Shown: piece after piece, positions 46,103 to 53,500 of the stretch
Layout: every line of letters begins with the position of its first letter
Position numbering within the stretch: the first letter of the stretch is position 1
IMG/VR virus record: IMGVR_UViG_3300038450_000073
Span: 1-53,866 of that record
Source of the DNA: a virus
Length of the DNA stretch: 53,866 bases
Strand: one strand, 5' to 3'
Notes under the pieces: generated by a model
Told to the model about the DNA's origin: nothing
Seen by the model: the letters and a program-made list of their open reading frames with translations, nothing else
Databases searched by the model: none
Made by a program: the position numbers and the translations under genes

Positions 46103-46285
46103 ATGGATGATAAGCAGGGCGCCCGTGAGATACGAACCGTCGATGTCGTTTTTGACGGTCCACCTGGGCCAGTCGCGGGAAGATTCGTAGAGGTCGAGGA
46201 CGAGACCGCGGCAAGCGTGAAGGTCGGCGAGTGGGTTGAGCGCGACGACGGCTATTGGGCGCTCCGTCTCCGGGTGGCTGAGTGA
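46103..46285 (+). CDS. Small beta-rich protein
   Basis: 60 residues from ATG 46103. 'DVVFDGPPGPVAGRFVEVED' and 'GEWVERDDGYWALRLRV' suggest a small beta fold. Overlaps the next GTG by four bases. No family recognised; similar small proteins occur in actinophage genomes. Confidence 0.5.
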   Translation: MDDKQGAREIRTVDVVFDGPPGPVAGRFVEVEDETAASVKVGEWVERDDGYWALRLRVAE

Positions 46286-46413
46286 GGGGCTACCTGGCCT
46301 ACCTCCTGCGACGCTTCCGCACCGCGTGGAGCGGAGTACCCGTGTGCCGTACCCGCCGTTGCGGGAGGCAACGCGATTACTGGGCGGGCGACTTCTGCAA
46401 GCTGCACCGATGA
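46282..46413 (+). CDS. Very small Cys-containing basic protein
   Basis: 43 residues from GTG 46282, overlapping both neighbours by four bases. 'VCRTRRCGRQRDYWAGDFC' followed by 'KLHR' has three Cys and one His. Coupled translation supports a real gene. Function unknown. Confidence 0.45.
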   Translation: MRGYLAYLLRRFRTAWSGVPVCRTRRCGRQRDYWAGDFCKLHR

Positions 46414-47114
46414 CCGTCACCGTCATCATGCCCGTGTACGAAGCGGCCGACTGCCTGCCCGCGGCCATCGGCTCGGTCATGGCCCAGACCTACGAGGACT
46501 GGGAGCTGGTCGCCGTCGATGACAACTCAGCCGACCCGCGGGTCATGCAAATACTCGACGCCGCGGGACGTGACCCGCGCGTGTTCGTCGTCCATCTCGG
46601 CACGACCGAGGACGAGCGCCGGCAGTCGGTCCGGTACGCGACGATCTTCAACCTCTGCGCGGAAATCGCCGAGGGCCATCTGACCTTCCTCTGCGGCGAC
46701 GACTTCTACTACCCGGATCGGTTAGAACGGATGGTGCGGAAGCTCGACGAGGGCAACGACGTGGTCTACGGCGCGCAGCGGCTGGTCCCGATGCCGGGGG
46801 AGTACGGCGAGCGCGTGCTGCACGGCACGGAGGCGATCCGCCACTGCCAAGGAGTCTTGACCGACGCCTACCACAAGGTTGACCTCAACTCGGTCATGGT
46901 GACGCACACGGCGTTTGACATGGCTGGCGGGTTTCCAGACCGCCCGCCGACGCCGCAGATGTGGCGCGAAGCCGACGCCTTGTTCTGGCAGCGCCTAGCG
47001 TTCGCCGGTTACGTCTTCGTCCCGGTCGATGATCCGGAGCGGCCGACCGACTGCAAGCGCTACAGAGACGACGGGGCAGATGCCCGCGTGATTCGAGGGG
47101 AGACGCCGTGGTGA
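46410..47114 (+). CDS. Family 2-type glycosyltransferase
   Basis: 234 residues, ATGA overlap. 'MTVTVIMPVYEAADCLPAAI', 'TYEDWELVAVDDNSADPRV' and 'GHLTFLCGDDFYYPDRLERM' are the three hallmark regions of GT-A family 2 enzymes, with the DxD-like metal site in 'CGDDFYYP'. A later 'MAGGFPDRPPTPQMWREADA' fits the acceptor region. It should transfer a sugar from a nucleotide donor to a protein, lipid or DNA acceptor; the acceptor cannot be told from sequence. Cytoplasmic: no membrane segment. Confidence 0.75.
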   Translation: MTVTVIMPVYEAADCLPAAIGSVMAQTYEDWELVAVDDNSADPRVMQILDAAGRDPRVFVVHLGTTEDERRQSVRYATIFNLCAEIAEGHLTFLCGDDFYYPDRLERMVRKLDEGNDVVYGAQRLVPMPGEYGERVLHGTEAIRHCQGVLTDAYHKVDLNSVMVTHTAFDMAGGFPDRPPTPQMWREADALFWQRLAFAGYVFVPVDDPERPTDCKRYRDDGADARVIRGETPW

Positions 47115-47791
47115 TCTCGTTGCTGTGCCCCAGCCGTGGCCGACCGGAGAACCTCCGGCGGTTGTCCGAGAGCGCTTTCAGCCTGGCAGCATCCCCGCCC
47201 GACATCGAAGTGCTCGCCTATGTCGATCTTGACGACCCGGCCCTCCCGCAGTATGCGGCGCTCGACTGTGCCGAGATTCACACGGGGGAGCGGATCATGT
47301 TCACGGACTACTGGAACAAGCTGGCGGAGGTCGCCCACGGCAACATCATGGGCATGATGGGCGACGACGTCGTCTTTCGCACTCCCGGCTGGGATCGCAT
47401 GGTCGAGGACGAGTTCGCGAAGTGGCCCGACCGGATCGTGTTCGTGAACGGTAGGGACGGTGCCCACGGGCCGGCGCTCGGCACGCACGGGTTCCTGCAC
47501 CGTCGCTGGGTGGATGCTGTCGGCCGGTTCTGCCCGCCGTACTTCAGCCATGACTACCCGGACCTGTGGCTCACCGAGGTCGCGGACGCGCTCGGCCGGC
47601 GCGTGTTCCTGCCCGAACTGTTCACTGAACACCTTCACCCCAACCTTGGGAAAGCACCGGACGACGACACCTACCGCGAGGGGGTGGCGCGCGGCGTACG
47701 CGACAACTGCCCGCAGCTCTACATCGACACGCTCCCCGAACGTGAACAGGAGATCGCGACCCTGCGGGCCGTGATCGCGTCGCATGGTTGA
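47108..47791 (+). CDS. Glycosyltransferase-like protein 2
   Basis: 227 residues, GTG start inside the previous gene's end. 'VISLLCPSRGRPENLRRLSE', 'EVLAYVDLDDPALPQ' and 'GNIMGMMGDDVVFRTPGWD' give a GT-A-like donor site with GDD. The C-terminal half ('PELFTEHLHPNLGKAPDD') is shared with the paralogue at 48446. A 53-base stretch (47356-47408) is identical in both genes although the rest has diverged. Probably part of the same glycan pathway. Confidence 0.65.
   Translation: MVISLLCPSRGRPENLRRLSESAFSLAASPPDIEVLAYVDLDDPALPQYAALDCAEIHTGERIMFTDYWNKLAEVAHGNIMGMMGDDVVFRTPGWDRMVEDEFAKWPDRIVFVNGRDGAHGPALGTHGFLHRRWVDAVGRFCPPYFSHDYPDLWLTEVADALGRRVFLPELFTEHLHPNLGKAPDDDTYREGVARGVRDNCPQLYIDTLPEREQEIATLRAVIASHG
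47356..47408 (+). repeat. 53-bp exact repeat in glycosyltransferase paralogues, copy 1
   Basis: Identical to 48688-48740 over all 53 bases, covering the GDDVVFRTPGWDRMVE region. Flanking sequence differs, which points to gene conversion or strong constraint. Confidence 0.85.
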
Positions 47792-48449
47792 GTACCGACC
47801 GTCCGAGAGTTGCTGCGGGGTGAGCCCCCTGTTCTTGCTGCCCTCCGAGGACATGCGCGCGGTCTTCGCCGGCAGTCCCGGTGGGCTGCCCGAAGCACCG
47901 TTGATCGACTGGGCGTGGCGCGAGTTCGGTGGCGAAGGCTTGTTCGTGGACGTGGGCGCGCATGTCGGCCAGTGGACGCTCCCGTTCGCCGCCGCCGGGG
48001 TGCCCGTCGTGGCATTCGAGCCCAACCCGCCCATCCGCGCACTTCTCAGCGCAGCGATTCGACAAAACGGTCTCGCCGTGTCTCTTTGGCCTTTCGCGCT
48101 CGGCGCGGCAGCCGGGAGCGGCCATCTGACCGCGCCGGAGATCGGCGGCGGCATGGCGTCCATCGTGTGCGAGTTTCCTGGTGGCCCCGTCAGTGAGACC
48201 GTCGAGGTCCGTTCCCTCGACCACTTCAGCCTCGCGCCGCGCCTGCTCAAACTCGACGTGGAGGGCGCGGAGGTTGACGTTCTGCGCGGTGCTTATGAGA
48301 CCATTCGCCAAAACAGGCCGGTCGTGATCTTCGAGTGCTGGGAGGATGAACGCGGCCAACGAACCGGCGAGCTGTTCGCGACCCTTGCCGAGTACGGCTA
48401 CCGCACCGAGCGCAACTCGTGGCCCGAGACCTGGGTGGCCTACCCGTGA
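47784..48449 (+). CDS. FkbM-family methyltransferase
   Basis: 221 residues, eight-base overlap. 'LFVDVGAHVGQWTLPFAAAG' is the SAM-binding motif I, 'VVAFEPNPPIRALLSAAI' motif II, and 'LLKLDVEGAEVDVLRGAYE' the FkbM hallmark (LKIDVEGxE). FkbM enzymes O-methylate sugars or polyketides; in a glycosyltransferase cluster, capping of a sugar hydroxyl is likely. Full length for the family. Confidence 0.8.
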   Translation: MVEYRPSESCCGVSPLFLLPSEDMRAVFAGSPGGLPEAPLIDWAWREFGGEGLFVDVGAHVGQWTLPFAAAGVPVVAFEPNPPIRALLSAAIRQNGLAVSLWPFALGAAAGSGHLTAPEIGGGMASIVCEFPGGPVSETVEVRSLDHFSLAPRLLKLDVEGAEVDVLRGAYETIRQNRPVVIFECWEDERGQRTGELFATLAEYGYRTERNSWPETWVAYP

Positions 48450-49126
48450 TCTCGCTGCTTGTCCCGACACGCGGGAGACCTCACAACATTGCGCGGCTGC
48501 TCGACAGCCTCGACAGCACCACGACAGGGAGGATCGAGGTCGTGTGGTGCGTCGACGACGACGACGCCCCGAGCGTCCGTGCGCTGGCCGATCAGACCTA
48601 CGGCCCGGTGGTCGTCGGGCCGCGCGAGTGCCCGAACCAGCTCTGGAACACGGCGTGGGTCGGCGCCAAGGGCGACATCCTGGCGCCGATGGGCGACGAC
48701 GTCGTCTTTCGCACTCCCGGCTGGGATCGCATGGTCGAGGCGGCGTTCGGGTCGGTCCCCGACCGGATGGTCTTGGTGTACGGCCGCGACGGATTTCGCA
48801 ACCAGGTTCATGCGTCCCATCCCTTCCTGAGCCGTGAGTGGTGCGAAGTGCTCGGCTACCTCTACCCGCACCCGGAGGTGTTCACGCAGGACATGGTCGA
48901 CGTTTGGGTGTTCGAGCTCGCCCAAGCGGTCAACCGGACCATCTACCTGCCGGAGCTGTTCACGCAGCACATGCACCCGGACGACCCCAGCCTCGGCGTC
49001 GAGTTCGACCAGACCTATCGGGACAACGCCATGAGGCGTGAGCGCGACCGGACGCACGAGCGTTACGCGGACTATGCCGCGGAGCGTGCCGCGGATGTCG
49101 AGAAGCTGAGGAGGGCACTGCGATGA
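48446..49126 (+). CDS. Glycosyltransferase-like protein 3 (paralogue of 2)
   Basis: 226 residues from GTG 48446 (GTGA overlap). 'VISLLVPTRGRPHNIARLL' and 'IEVVWCVDDDDAPSVR', then 'GDILAPMGDDVVFRTPGWD' and 'PELFTQHMHPDDPSLGVEF', colinear with the protein at 47108. A charged helix ends the chain ('RYADYAAERAADVEKLRRAL'). It may act on a different acceptor or add a second residue. Confidence 0.65.
   Translation: MISLLVPTRGRPHNIARLLDSLDSTTTGRIEVVWCVDDDDAPSVRALADQTYGPVVVGPRECPNQLWNTAWVGAKGDILAPMGDDVVFRTPGWDRMVEAAFGSVPDRMVLVYGRDGFRNQVHASHPFLSREWCEVLGYLYPHPEVFTQDMVDVWVFELAQAVNRTIYLPELFTQHMHPDDPSLGVEFDQTYRDNAMRRERDRTHERYADYAAERAADVEKLRRALR
48688..48740 (+). repeat. 53-bp exact repeat, copy 2
   Basis: Same 53 bases as 47356-47408, 1332 bp downstream in the same orientation and reading frame. 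Recombination between copies would delete the FkbM gene. Confidence 0.85.
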
Positions 49127-50097
49127 CGGACGGGCGGGTTCTCGTGGCAGGGGCCGGTGGGTTTATCGCCGGGCATCTCGTCAAGCGGCTGGAAGCCGAG
49201 GGGCGCGAGGTCTTCGGCGTCGATATCAAGCCCCTCGGCGAGTGGTGGCAACCTGGGAAGGCTAACTGGGAAGCGGACCTCTCACTCGCTGATGAGTGTG
49301 ACGACGCCGTCGAAGGCTGCTCGACGGTCGTGAACCTCGCCTGCGACATGGGGGGCATGGGGTTCATCGCGCTGAACAAGGCCGCCTGCATGCTGAACAT
49401 CCTGATCAACACGCATCTGCTGATGGCGGCCAAGCGGGAAGGCGTCGGGCGGTACTTCTTTGCCAGCTCGGCCTGCGTTTACCGGCAGGACCGCCAGGAC
49501 GGCTCGGTGCTGAACTACGCGCTACGCGAGAAGGACGCCTACCCGGCTGACCCCGAGGACGGCTACGGCTGGGAGAAGCTGACCTCGGAGCGGATGTGCC
49601 GGCACTTCCGCGAGGACTACGGGCTGGAGACCCGCGTCGCCCGCTTCCACACCGTCTACGGCCCGCACGAGACGTGGCAGGGCGGCCGCGAGAAGGTCCC
49701 GGCGGCGTTCTGCCGCAAGGTCGCCGTCGCCAAGCTGACCGGAGGGCGTGAGGTCGAGGTGTGGGGCGACGGGACGCAACGGCGGAGTTTCCTCTACGTC
49801 GATGACCTCGTAGATGGGGTCCTGCGCCTGATCGACTCAGATCGTGCCGAGCCGACGAACATCGGGGCGACCGGCTCCGTGACGATTGAGGAGCTGCTGG
49901 CGCTGGTCGAGTCAATCGCCGGGGTGCCGACATTGAAGCGCGTCTACGACCCGACGAAGCCGCTCGGGGTCCGCGAGCGCGACTGCGACGGCACGGCGAT
50001 GACCGAGGCGACCGGCTGGCAGCCGACGATCTCGCTCGAAGCCGGGATGGAGCGGACCTACGCCTGGGTCGAGGACCAGGTGCGGGCGGCGATCTGA
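49123..50097 (+). CDS. GDP-mannose 3,5-epimerase-like enzyme
   Basis: 324 residues, ATGA overlap. An extended SDR enzyme: 'VLVAGAGGFIAGHLVKRLE' binds NAD, the active-site Tyr148/Lys152 lie in 'YGWEK', and 'FASSACVY' supplies the Ser/Cys region. The signature 'NLACDMGGMGFIALNKAAC' and 'FHTVYGPHETWQGGREKVPA', 'AFCRKVA', 'EVWGDGTQRRSFLYVDDLVD' are specific to GDP-mannose 3,5-epimerase, which makes GDP-L-galactose and GDP-L-gulose. It would supply an unusual L-hexose donor for the glycosyltransferases around it. Confidence 0.8.
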   Translation: MTDGRVLVAGAGGFIAGHLVKRLEAEGREVFGVDIKPLGEWWQPGKANWEADLSLADECDDAVEGCSTVVNLACDMGGMGFIALNKAACMLNILINTHLLMAAKREGVGRYFFASSACVYRQDRQDGSVLNYALREKDAYPADPEDGYGWEKLTSERMCRHFREDYGLETRVARFHTVYGPHETWQGGREKVPAAFCRKVAVAKLTGGREVEVWGDGTQRRSFLYVDDLVDGVLRLIDSDRAEPTNIGATGSVTIEELLALVESIAGVPTLKRVYDPTKPLGVRERDCDGTAMTEATGWQPTISLEAGMERTYAWVEDQVRAAI

Positions 50098-50588
50098 TGC
50101 ACGACGCGGCCTTCGCGTGGGTCGTGCGCTGCCTCGGCGAGATCGGCACGCCCCGCGTCGTCGTCGAGTTCGGCGCGCTCGACGTGAACGGCTCGGTGCG
50201 CGGTCTGTTCGCGGGCACCGACTACACGGGCGTCGACCTCCTCGCGGGGCCAGGCGTGGACGTGGTCGGCGACGCGGCCGACTACGAGCACCCGGTGCCG
50301 GTCGACCTGGTCGTGTGCTGCGAGACGCTGGAGCACTCCGACCACGCGGGGGCCATCGTCGCCGCCGCGGCGCGCCTGCTCGGTTCCGGGGGGTGGCTGA
50401 TCCTGACGACGGCTGGACCGGGACGCCCGCCCCACGCCGCCGACGGGAGTGACAGGGGACCGCACCCCGGCGAGTGGTACGCGAATGTCTCGCCGGACGC
50501 CCTCGACGACTGGCTGCGCGCCGCGGGGTTCCGGCGCTGGCAGACCGACGAGACCGGCGTCGATGTCCGGGTGCTGGCGCAGCGATGA
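50097..50588 (+). CDS. Class I SAM methyltransferase
   Basis: 163 residues; ATG overlaps the epimerase stop by one base. 'RVVVEFGALDVNGSVRGLFA', 'YTGVDLLAGPGVDVVGDAAD', 'VDLVVCCETLEHSDHAGAIV' and 'LLGSGGWLILTTAG' are methyltransferase motifs I-VI of the methyltransf_11 type. Position suggests sugar methylation alongside the FkbM enzyme. Short but complete core. Confidence 0.7.
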   Translation: MHDAAFAWVVRCLGEIGTPRVVVEFGALDVNGSVRGLFAGTDYTGVDLLAGPGVDVVGDAADYEHPVPVDLVVCCETLEHSDHAGAIVAAAARLLGSGGWLILTTAGPGRPPHAADGSDRGPHPGEWYANVSPDALDDWLRAAGFRRWQTDETGVDVRVLAQR

Positions 50589-51211
50589 CCGTGCCGGTTT
50601 TCATCTGCGCGCGCGACCGCCTGAACTGCATGAAGCGCCTCGTCGCCTGGCTGGAGGAGGCCGGGCACGACCGCATCACGTTTCTCGACAACGACTCGGC
50701 GTGGCCGCCGTTGCTTGACTACTACGCGACAACGCCGCACGAGGTGGTCAGGCTCGGCGAGAACCTCGGCTCCAAGGCGCTGTGGAAGGCCGGGCTGGTC
50801 CCCGACGAGCCCTACGTCTACACCGACCCCGACGTGGTGCCAGTCCCGGAGTGCCCGCTGGACGTGGTCGCCTACCTCGCCAAGGTGCTGGCAACGACCG
50901 GCGTGCCGAAGGTCGGCCTGGGGCTGCGTATCGACGCGCCGTTCATCGACGAGGCGAGCCTAGAGGTCGAGACGCGCTGGCGCGACCCGACGCGCGAGCA
51001 CTGGCAGGGCCTGTTCATGTCACCCATCGACACGACGTTCGCCCTCTACCCAGCAGGCTCGGACTTCCACTACGCCGCGGTCCGCACCGGAGCGCCGTGC
51101 GAGCTTTTGCACCTGCCCTGGTATGAGAAGCCGACCGAGGAGGACCGCTTCTACCTCTCCAGGGCCTCGACCGACGACCACGGCTCACGCTGGGCGAGGC
51201 GGGCGCGATGA
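50585..51211 (+). CDS. Glycosyltransferase-like protein 4
   Basis: 208 residues, ATGA overlap. 'VPVFICARDRLNCMKRLVAW', 'DRITFLDNDSAWPPLLDYY', 'VVRLGENLGSKALWKAG' and 'DEPYVYTDPDVVPVPECPL' with the DPD metal site place it in the GT-A superfamily of phage and bacterial sugar-cluster enzymes. The C-terminal 'FHYAAVRTGAPCELLHLPWY' resembles acceptor-side motifs of similar proteins. Acceptor unknown. Confidence 0.7.
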   Translation: MTVPVFICARDRLNCMKRLVAWLEEAGHDRITFLDNDSAWPPLLDYYATTPHEVVRLGENLGSKALWKAGLVPDEPYVYTDPDVVPVPECPLDVVAYLAKVLATTGVPKVGLGLRIDAPFIDEASLEVETRWRDPTREHWQGLFMSPIDTTFALYPAGSDFHYAAVRTGAPCELLHLPWYEKPTEEDRFYLSRASTDDHGSRWARRAR

Positions 51212-51708
51212 TTGTCGTGCTCGCCTACGTGCCCCCAATGAGCCCCAAGGTGGTCATCGCGCTGAACAAGACCGGCCGCGAGTTCCAGCGCGTCGACGTC
51301 TCCCGGAGCGACGAGCACTACTGGCGCTACTTCCGGGCCATGTGGGCGAACGGCCAGGACTTTTGCAACGTCGAGCAGGACATCCAGGTGTCGCCCACCA
51401 TCCTCGACGAGCTGGAAGCCTGTCCCGAGCCCTGGTGCTCAGTGGCGTACCCCTACCTCGGAGGCGAGTACGCCGGGCTGGGGTGCGCGCGCTTCAGCGC
51501 CGAACTCATGCGACGGCACCCGGGAGCGGTGGACGAGGCCGGGAAGTGGTCGAACGCCCAGCACCACCCGCGCCACTGGTGCACGGTCGATCACAGCCTC
51601 ACGCTGACGCTGAACCGGATGGGCGAGACCAAGCACGTCCACTACTCGGGCGTCACGCACCTAGGGGACCACTGGCCCAGCCACGGTTGCGTCCCTCGCA
51701 AACCCTAG
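51208..51708 (+). CDS. Glycosyltransferase-like protein 5 (paralogue of the first)
   Basis: 166 residues, ATGA overlap. 'VVLAYVPPMSPKVVIALNKT', 'FCNVEQDIQVSPTILDELEA', 'EPWCSVAYPYLGGEYAGLGC' and 'RFSAELMRRHPG' line up with the protein at 45327-46097 ('LVEQDIEIHGTVL', 'EPWCVFPYN', 'GALGCVRFSAALL'). The 'EQDI' segment could be the metal site. The two relatives bracket the cassette. Its stop codon lies in palindrome site 11. Confidence 0.6.
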   Translation: MIVVLAYVPPMSPKVVIALNKTGREFQRVDVSRSDEHYWRYFRAMWANGQDFCNVEQDIQVSPTILDELEACPEPWCSVAYPYLGGEYAGLGCARFSAELMRRHPGAVDEAGKWSNAQHHPRHWCTVDHSLTLTLNRMGETKHVHYSGVTHLGDHWPSHGCVPRKP

Positions 51709-51717
51709 ACGTCTAGG
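51704..51717. promoter_or_regulatory. Palindrome site 11 (operator-like)
   Basis: Perfect CCTAGACGTCTAGG that contains the stop of the last sugar-cassette gene; followed by TAATTG. It marks the end of the cassette. Confidence 0.75.
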
Positions 51718-51770
51718 TAATTGTAATTCCCCGGCCTCGCAGCGTGCCGCGACCGCCGGCGCCGGGGCTG

Positions 51771-51776
51771 TAGCAT
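51771..51776 (+). promoter_or_regulatory. Candidate -10 (TAGCAT) before structural gene
   Basis: TAGCATCT as at 15676. A 23-nt leader with AAAGGAG follows to ATG 51800. A 7-bp inverted repeat CCCCGGC/GCCGGGG with a long loop (51729-51767) lies just upstream. Confidence 0.35.
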
Positions 51777-51799
51777 CTACCCAGCGAAAGGAGTTGACC

Positions 51800-52723
51800 A
51801 TGCACGTTCAACTCACGGGCCACGTTCGACCGCGGCTCATTCTCCCCGACCTCCCCGACATTCAGGTCGCGGCGTTCCGCAGCCCTGAGCTGGAGCACGC
51901 CTACCGCGACCCGAGGCTGGAAAAGGTCGCCAAGGCCGCGCTCGAACGCCACGCGATGATGATGCCGTTCGCCCAGTACAGCGAGCAGGCCATCCTCAAC
52001 GGGCTGTTCGGGAACTGCTGCGGCTGCGTCCGCACGCAGATCAACGCCGCGGCCACCGCGCAGACCACGATCAACACCGGGTCAATCGCGACCGGCGGCG
52101 TGTCGGGCAACATGGACCAGACGCCGAACACCACGGCGAAAATCTGGATCGGGACACCGGGCTCTGGGGCGACGCAGAACCAGTACACCGCGCCCCACGC
52201 CTTCGTGCTGACGGGCTCGGCAGCGACCTCGCTGACCATCGCCTCGCAGTCCATCGGGCTCGCGATCTCGGTGGGCGACTTCATCTTCCTGGGCGGCTCC
52301 GCCTCGGCAGGTGGGGCGACGACCAACGCTGGCCCGATGTGGTGTCTGAACACCCTCTACATCGGCCTCACCACGCAGGCCGTCGCGGGTGCCACACAGG
52401 CGAACGTCCTCTCGGGCGAGCCGACCTCGACGGGCAGCTACGCCCGTATCGTCGTCACGAACAACCAGACGAACTTCCCGATCGCCACCGCGGCGAGCCC
52501 ATCGGTCCTCACGGCCGGTGGCCCGTTCTCATTCGCGGCGAGCACGTCGAGCGGCTGGTCTACGGGCGCGACGAACCTGGTGCAGATGTTCATTGCCGAT
52601 GCCTCGACATTGGCAGGTGGGAACGTCATCGCCTTTGGTGCGCTGGGCACGCCCCAGGCAGTCAACGCGGCCGGGATCACCCTGTCCTTCGCGGCAAACG
52701 CAATCACGATCACCCTGACCTGA
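51800..52723 (+). CDS. Putative virion surface/receptor-binding protein
   Basis: 307 residues from ATG 51800, spaced 6 nt from AAAGGAG; TTG 51794 is too close. The N-terminal 65 residues are helical and charged, the rest Thr/Ser/Ala/Gly-rich with beta repeats ('FVLTGSAATSLTIASQSIGL', 'LYIGLTTQAVAGATQANVL', 'STGSYARIVVTNNQTNFPI'). The pattern 'IGL.T.......SGEPTSTGSYAR' recurs in phage structural proteins that sit on capsid or fibre surfaces. Likely decoration or fibre; may be a glycosylation target of the preceding cassette. Confidence 0.5.
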   Translation: MHVQLTGHVRPRLILPDLPDIQVAAFRSPELEHAYRDPRLEKVAKAALERHAMMMPFAQYSEQAILNGLFGNCCGCVRTQINAAATAQTTINTGSIATGGVSGNMDQTPNTTAKIWIGTPGSGATQNQYTAPHAFVLTGSAATSLTIASQSIGLAISVGDFIFLGGSASAGGATTNAGPMWCLNTLYIGLTTQAVAGATQANVLSGEPTSTGSYARIVVTNNQTNFPIATAASPSVLTAGGPFSFAASTSSGWSTGATNLVQMFIADASTLAGGNVIAFGALGTPQAVNAAGITLSFAANAITITLT

Positions 52724-52738
52724 GAAAGGACCATTGAC

Positions 52739-53095
52739 ATGACCGACATTCAAGAGCAGGTCGCGGCTATCCGAGCCAAGGTGGCCGAAGAGGAAGCAGA
52801 GCGAGAAGCTGATCGCGCAGCCGAAGAGGCTCGGGTGCAGGAAATGAGTGCTGCAAAGGCTGAATGCTTCACTAAGTGCGGACCGATTGCTGAAGCAATT
52901 GCTGCTGCCGAGTCCGACGAGGAGCGCGAGCTACTTCATCAGCTTGAAGCCGAGACTCACGCCGAGCACACAGCTGATCTTGAGGCTGCGTACCTCAAGT
53001 TCTCAGGTCAGGGCCAAGAGGAGAGCAACCCGGCGCCTCCGGGCGAGACGGCCATCGACGCTCACGTCACGGTGGTTTCCGAGCAGTCCGTCTAG
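52739..53095 (+). CDS. Coiled-coil protein, unknown
   Basis: 118 residues, RBS AAAGGACC before ATG. Residues 1-85 are a charged coiled coil ('VAAIRAKVAEEEAEREADRA', 'LHQLEAETHAEHTADLEA') with two Cys in the middle; the end is Pro/Thr-rich. The last 25 codons lie in the 96-bp direct repeat, and a second copy of that 3' end without a start is found at 53669. GC is lower than in neighbours. Possibly a chaperone or linker for adjacent fibre proteins. Confidence 0.5.
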   Translation: MTDIQEQVAAIRAKVAEEEAEREADRAAEEARVQEMSAAKAECFTKCGPIAEAIAAAESDEERELLHQLEAETHAEHTADLEAAYLKFSGQGQEESNPAPPGETAIDAHVTVVSEQSV

Positions 53096-53116
53096 CACCA
53101 AGGGCGGTGAGCCGTG
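53021..53116 (+). repeat. 96-bp direct repeat, copy 1
   Basis: Matches 53669-53764 at an offset of 648 with five differences. It spans the end of the coiled-coil gene, the intergenic gap and the GTG start of the next gene. Confidence 0.9.
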
Positions 53117-53500
53117 ACGATTGCTCGCGTTACCGCCCATGACGGGGTAGGCACCACTAGCGCTACGTTCGGGGGAACCCCGACCGCTGGGCGCCTTCTG
53201 CTCTGCGGTGTCAGTCAGATCGCTTCAAGTTCCCCCCCGACGGTGAGTGGCTGGACTCCCATCACGTCCGAGACGTGGCAAGTGAAGTTCCACGCCGGTA
53301 TGAGCAACGGCGAAGGCCGCACATCCCACCGAGGCAAGACCATCCATCTGTCGAAGCACCCGACACTCGGAGTGGTGTTACACGAAGTCGCTCATGCGCT
53401 GGACCCGCGACCGCCCACGGTAGATGGTCACTGGGGACATCACGCCGACTTGATGCACAATCTTTTTGACGAGTACACGCCGTGGAGGGCGAAACGATGA
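53114..53500 (+). CDS. Chimeric protein: fibre-type N-terminus joined to an HExxH metallopeptidase-like domain
   Basis: 128 residues from GTG 53114. Residues 1-55 ('VTAHDGVGTTSATFGGTPTA', 'LLLCGVSQIASSSPPTVSGW') resemble the beta N-terminus of the tail-tip protein at 9246. From about residue 56 the character changes: 'GEGRTSHRGKTIHLSKH' then 'GVVLHEVAHALDP' with HExxH at 90-94 and 'GHWGHHADLMHNLFDEY', giving likely third ligands. This is a minimal zincin core. Either a fusion peptidase or the result of an insertion that cut a fibre gene. The 96-bp repeats bracket it. Confidence 0.6.
   Translation: MTIARVTAHDGVGTTSATFGGTPTAGRLLLCGVSQIASSSPPTVSGWTPITSETWQVKFHAGMSNGEGRTSHRGKTIHLSKHPTLGVVLHEVAHALDPRPPTVDGHWGHHADLMHNLFDEYTPWRAKR

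Noticed and set aside
978-51717. Palindrome copies read as simple intrinsic terminators
   Set aside because: The stem around a four-base loop is short, T-runs are missing at most sites, and the central bases are conserved and self-complementary, which a terminator loop would not need. Kept as the alternative to an operator.
978-51717. Palindrome copies as parS partition sites
   Set aside because: They do not resemble the bacterial parS sequence, no ParA or ParB gene is visible, and the sites are spread over the whole window at gene ends.
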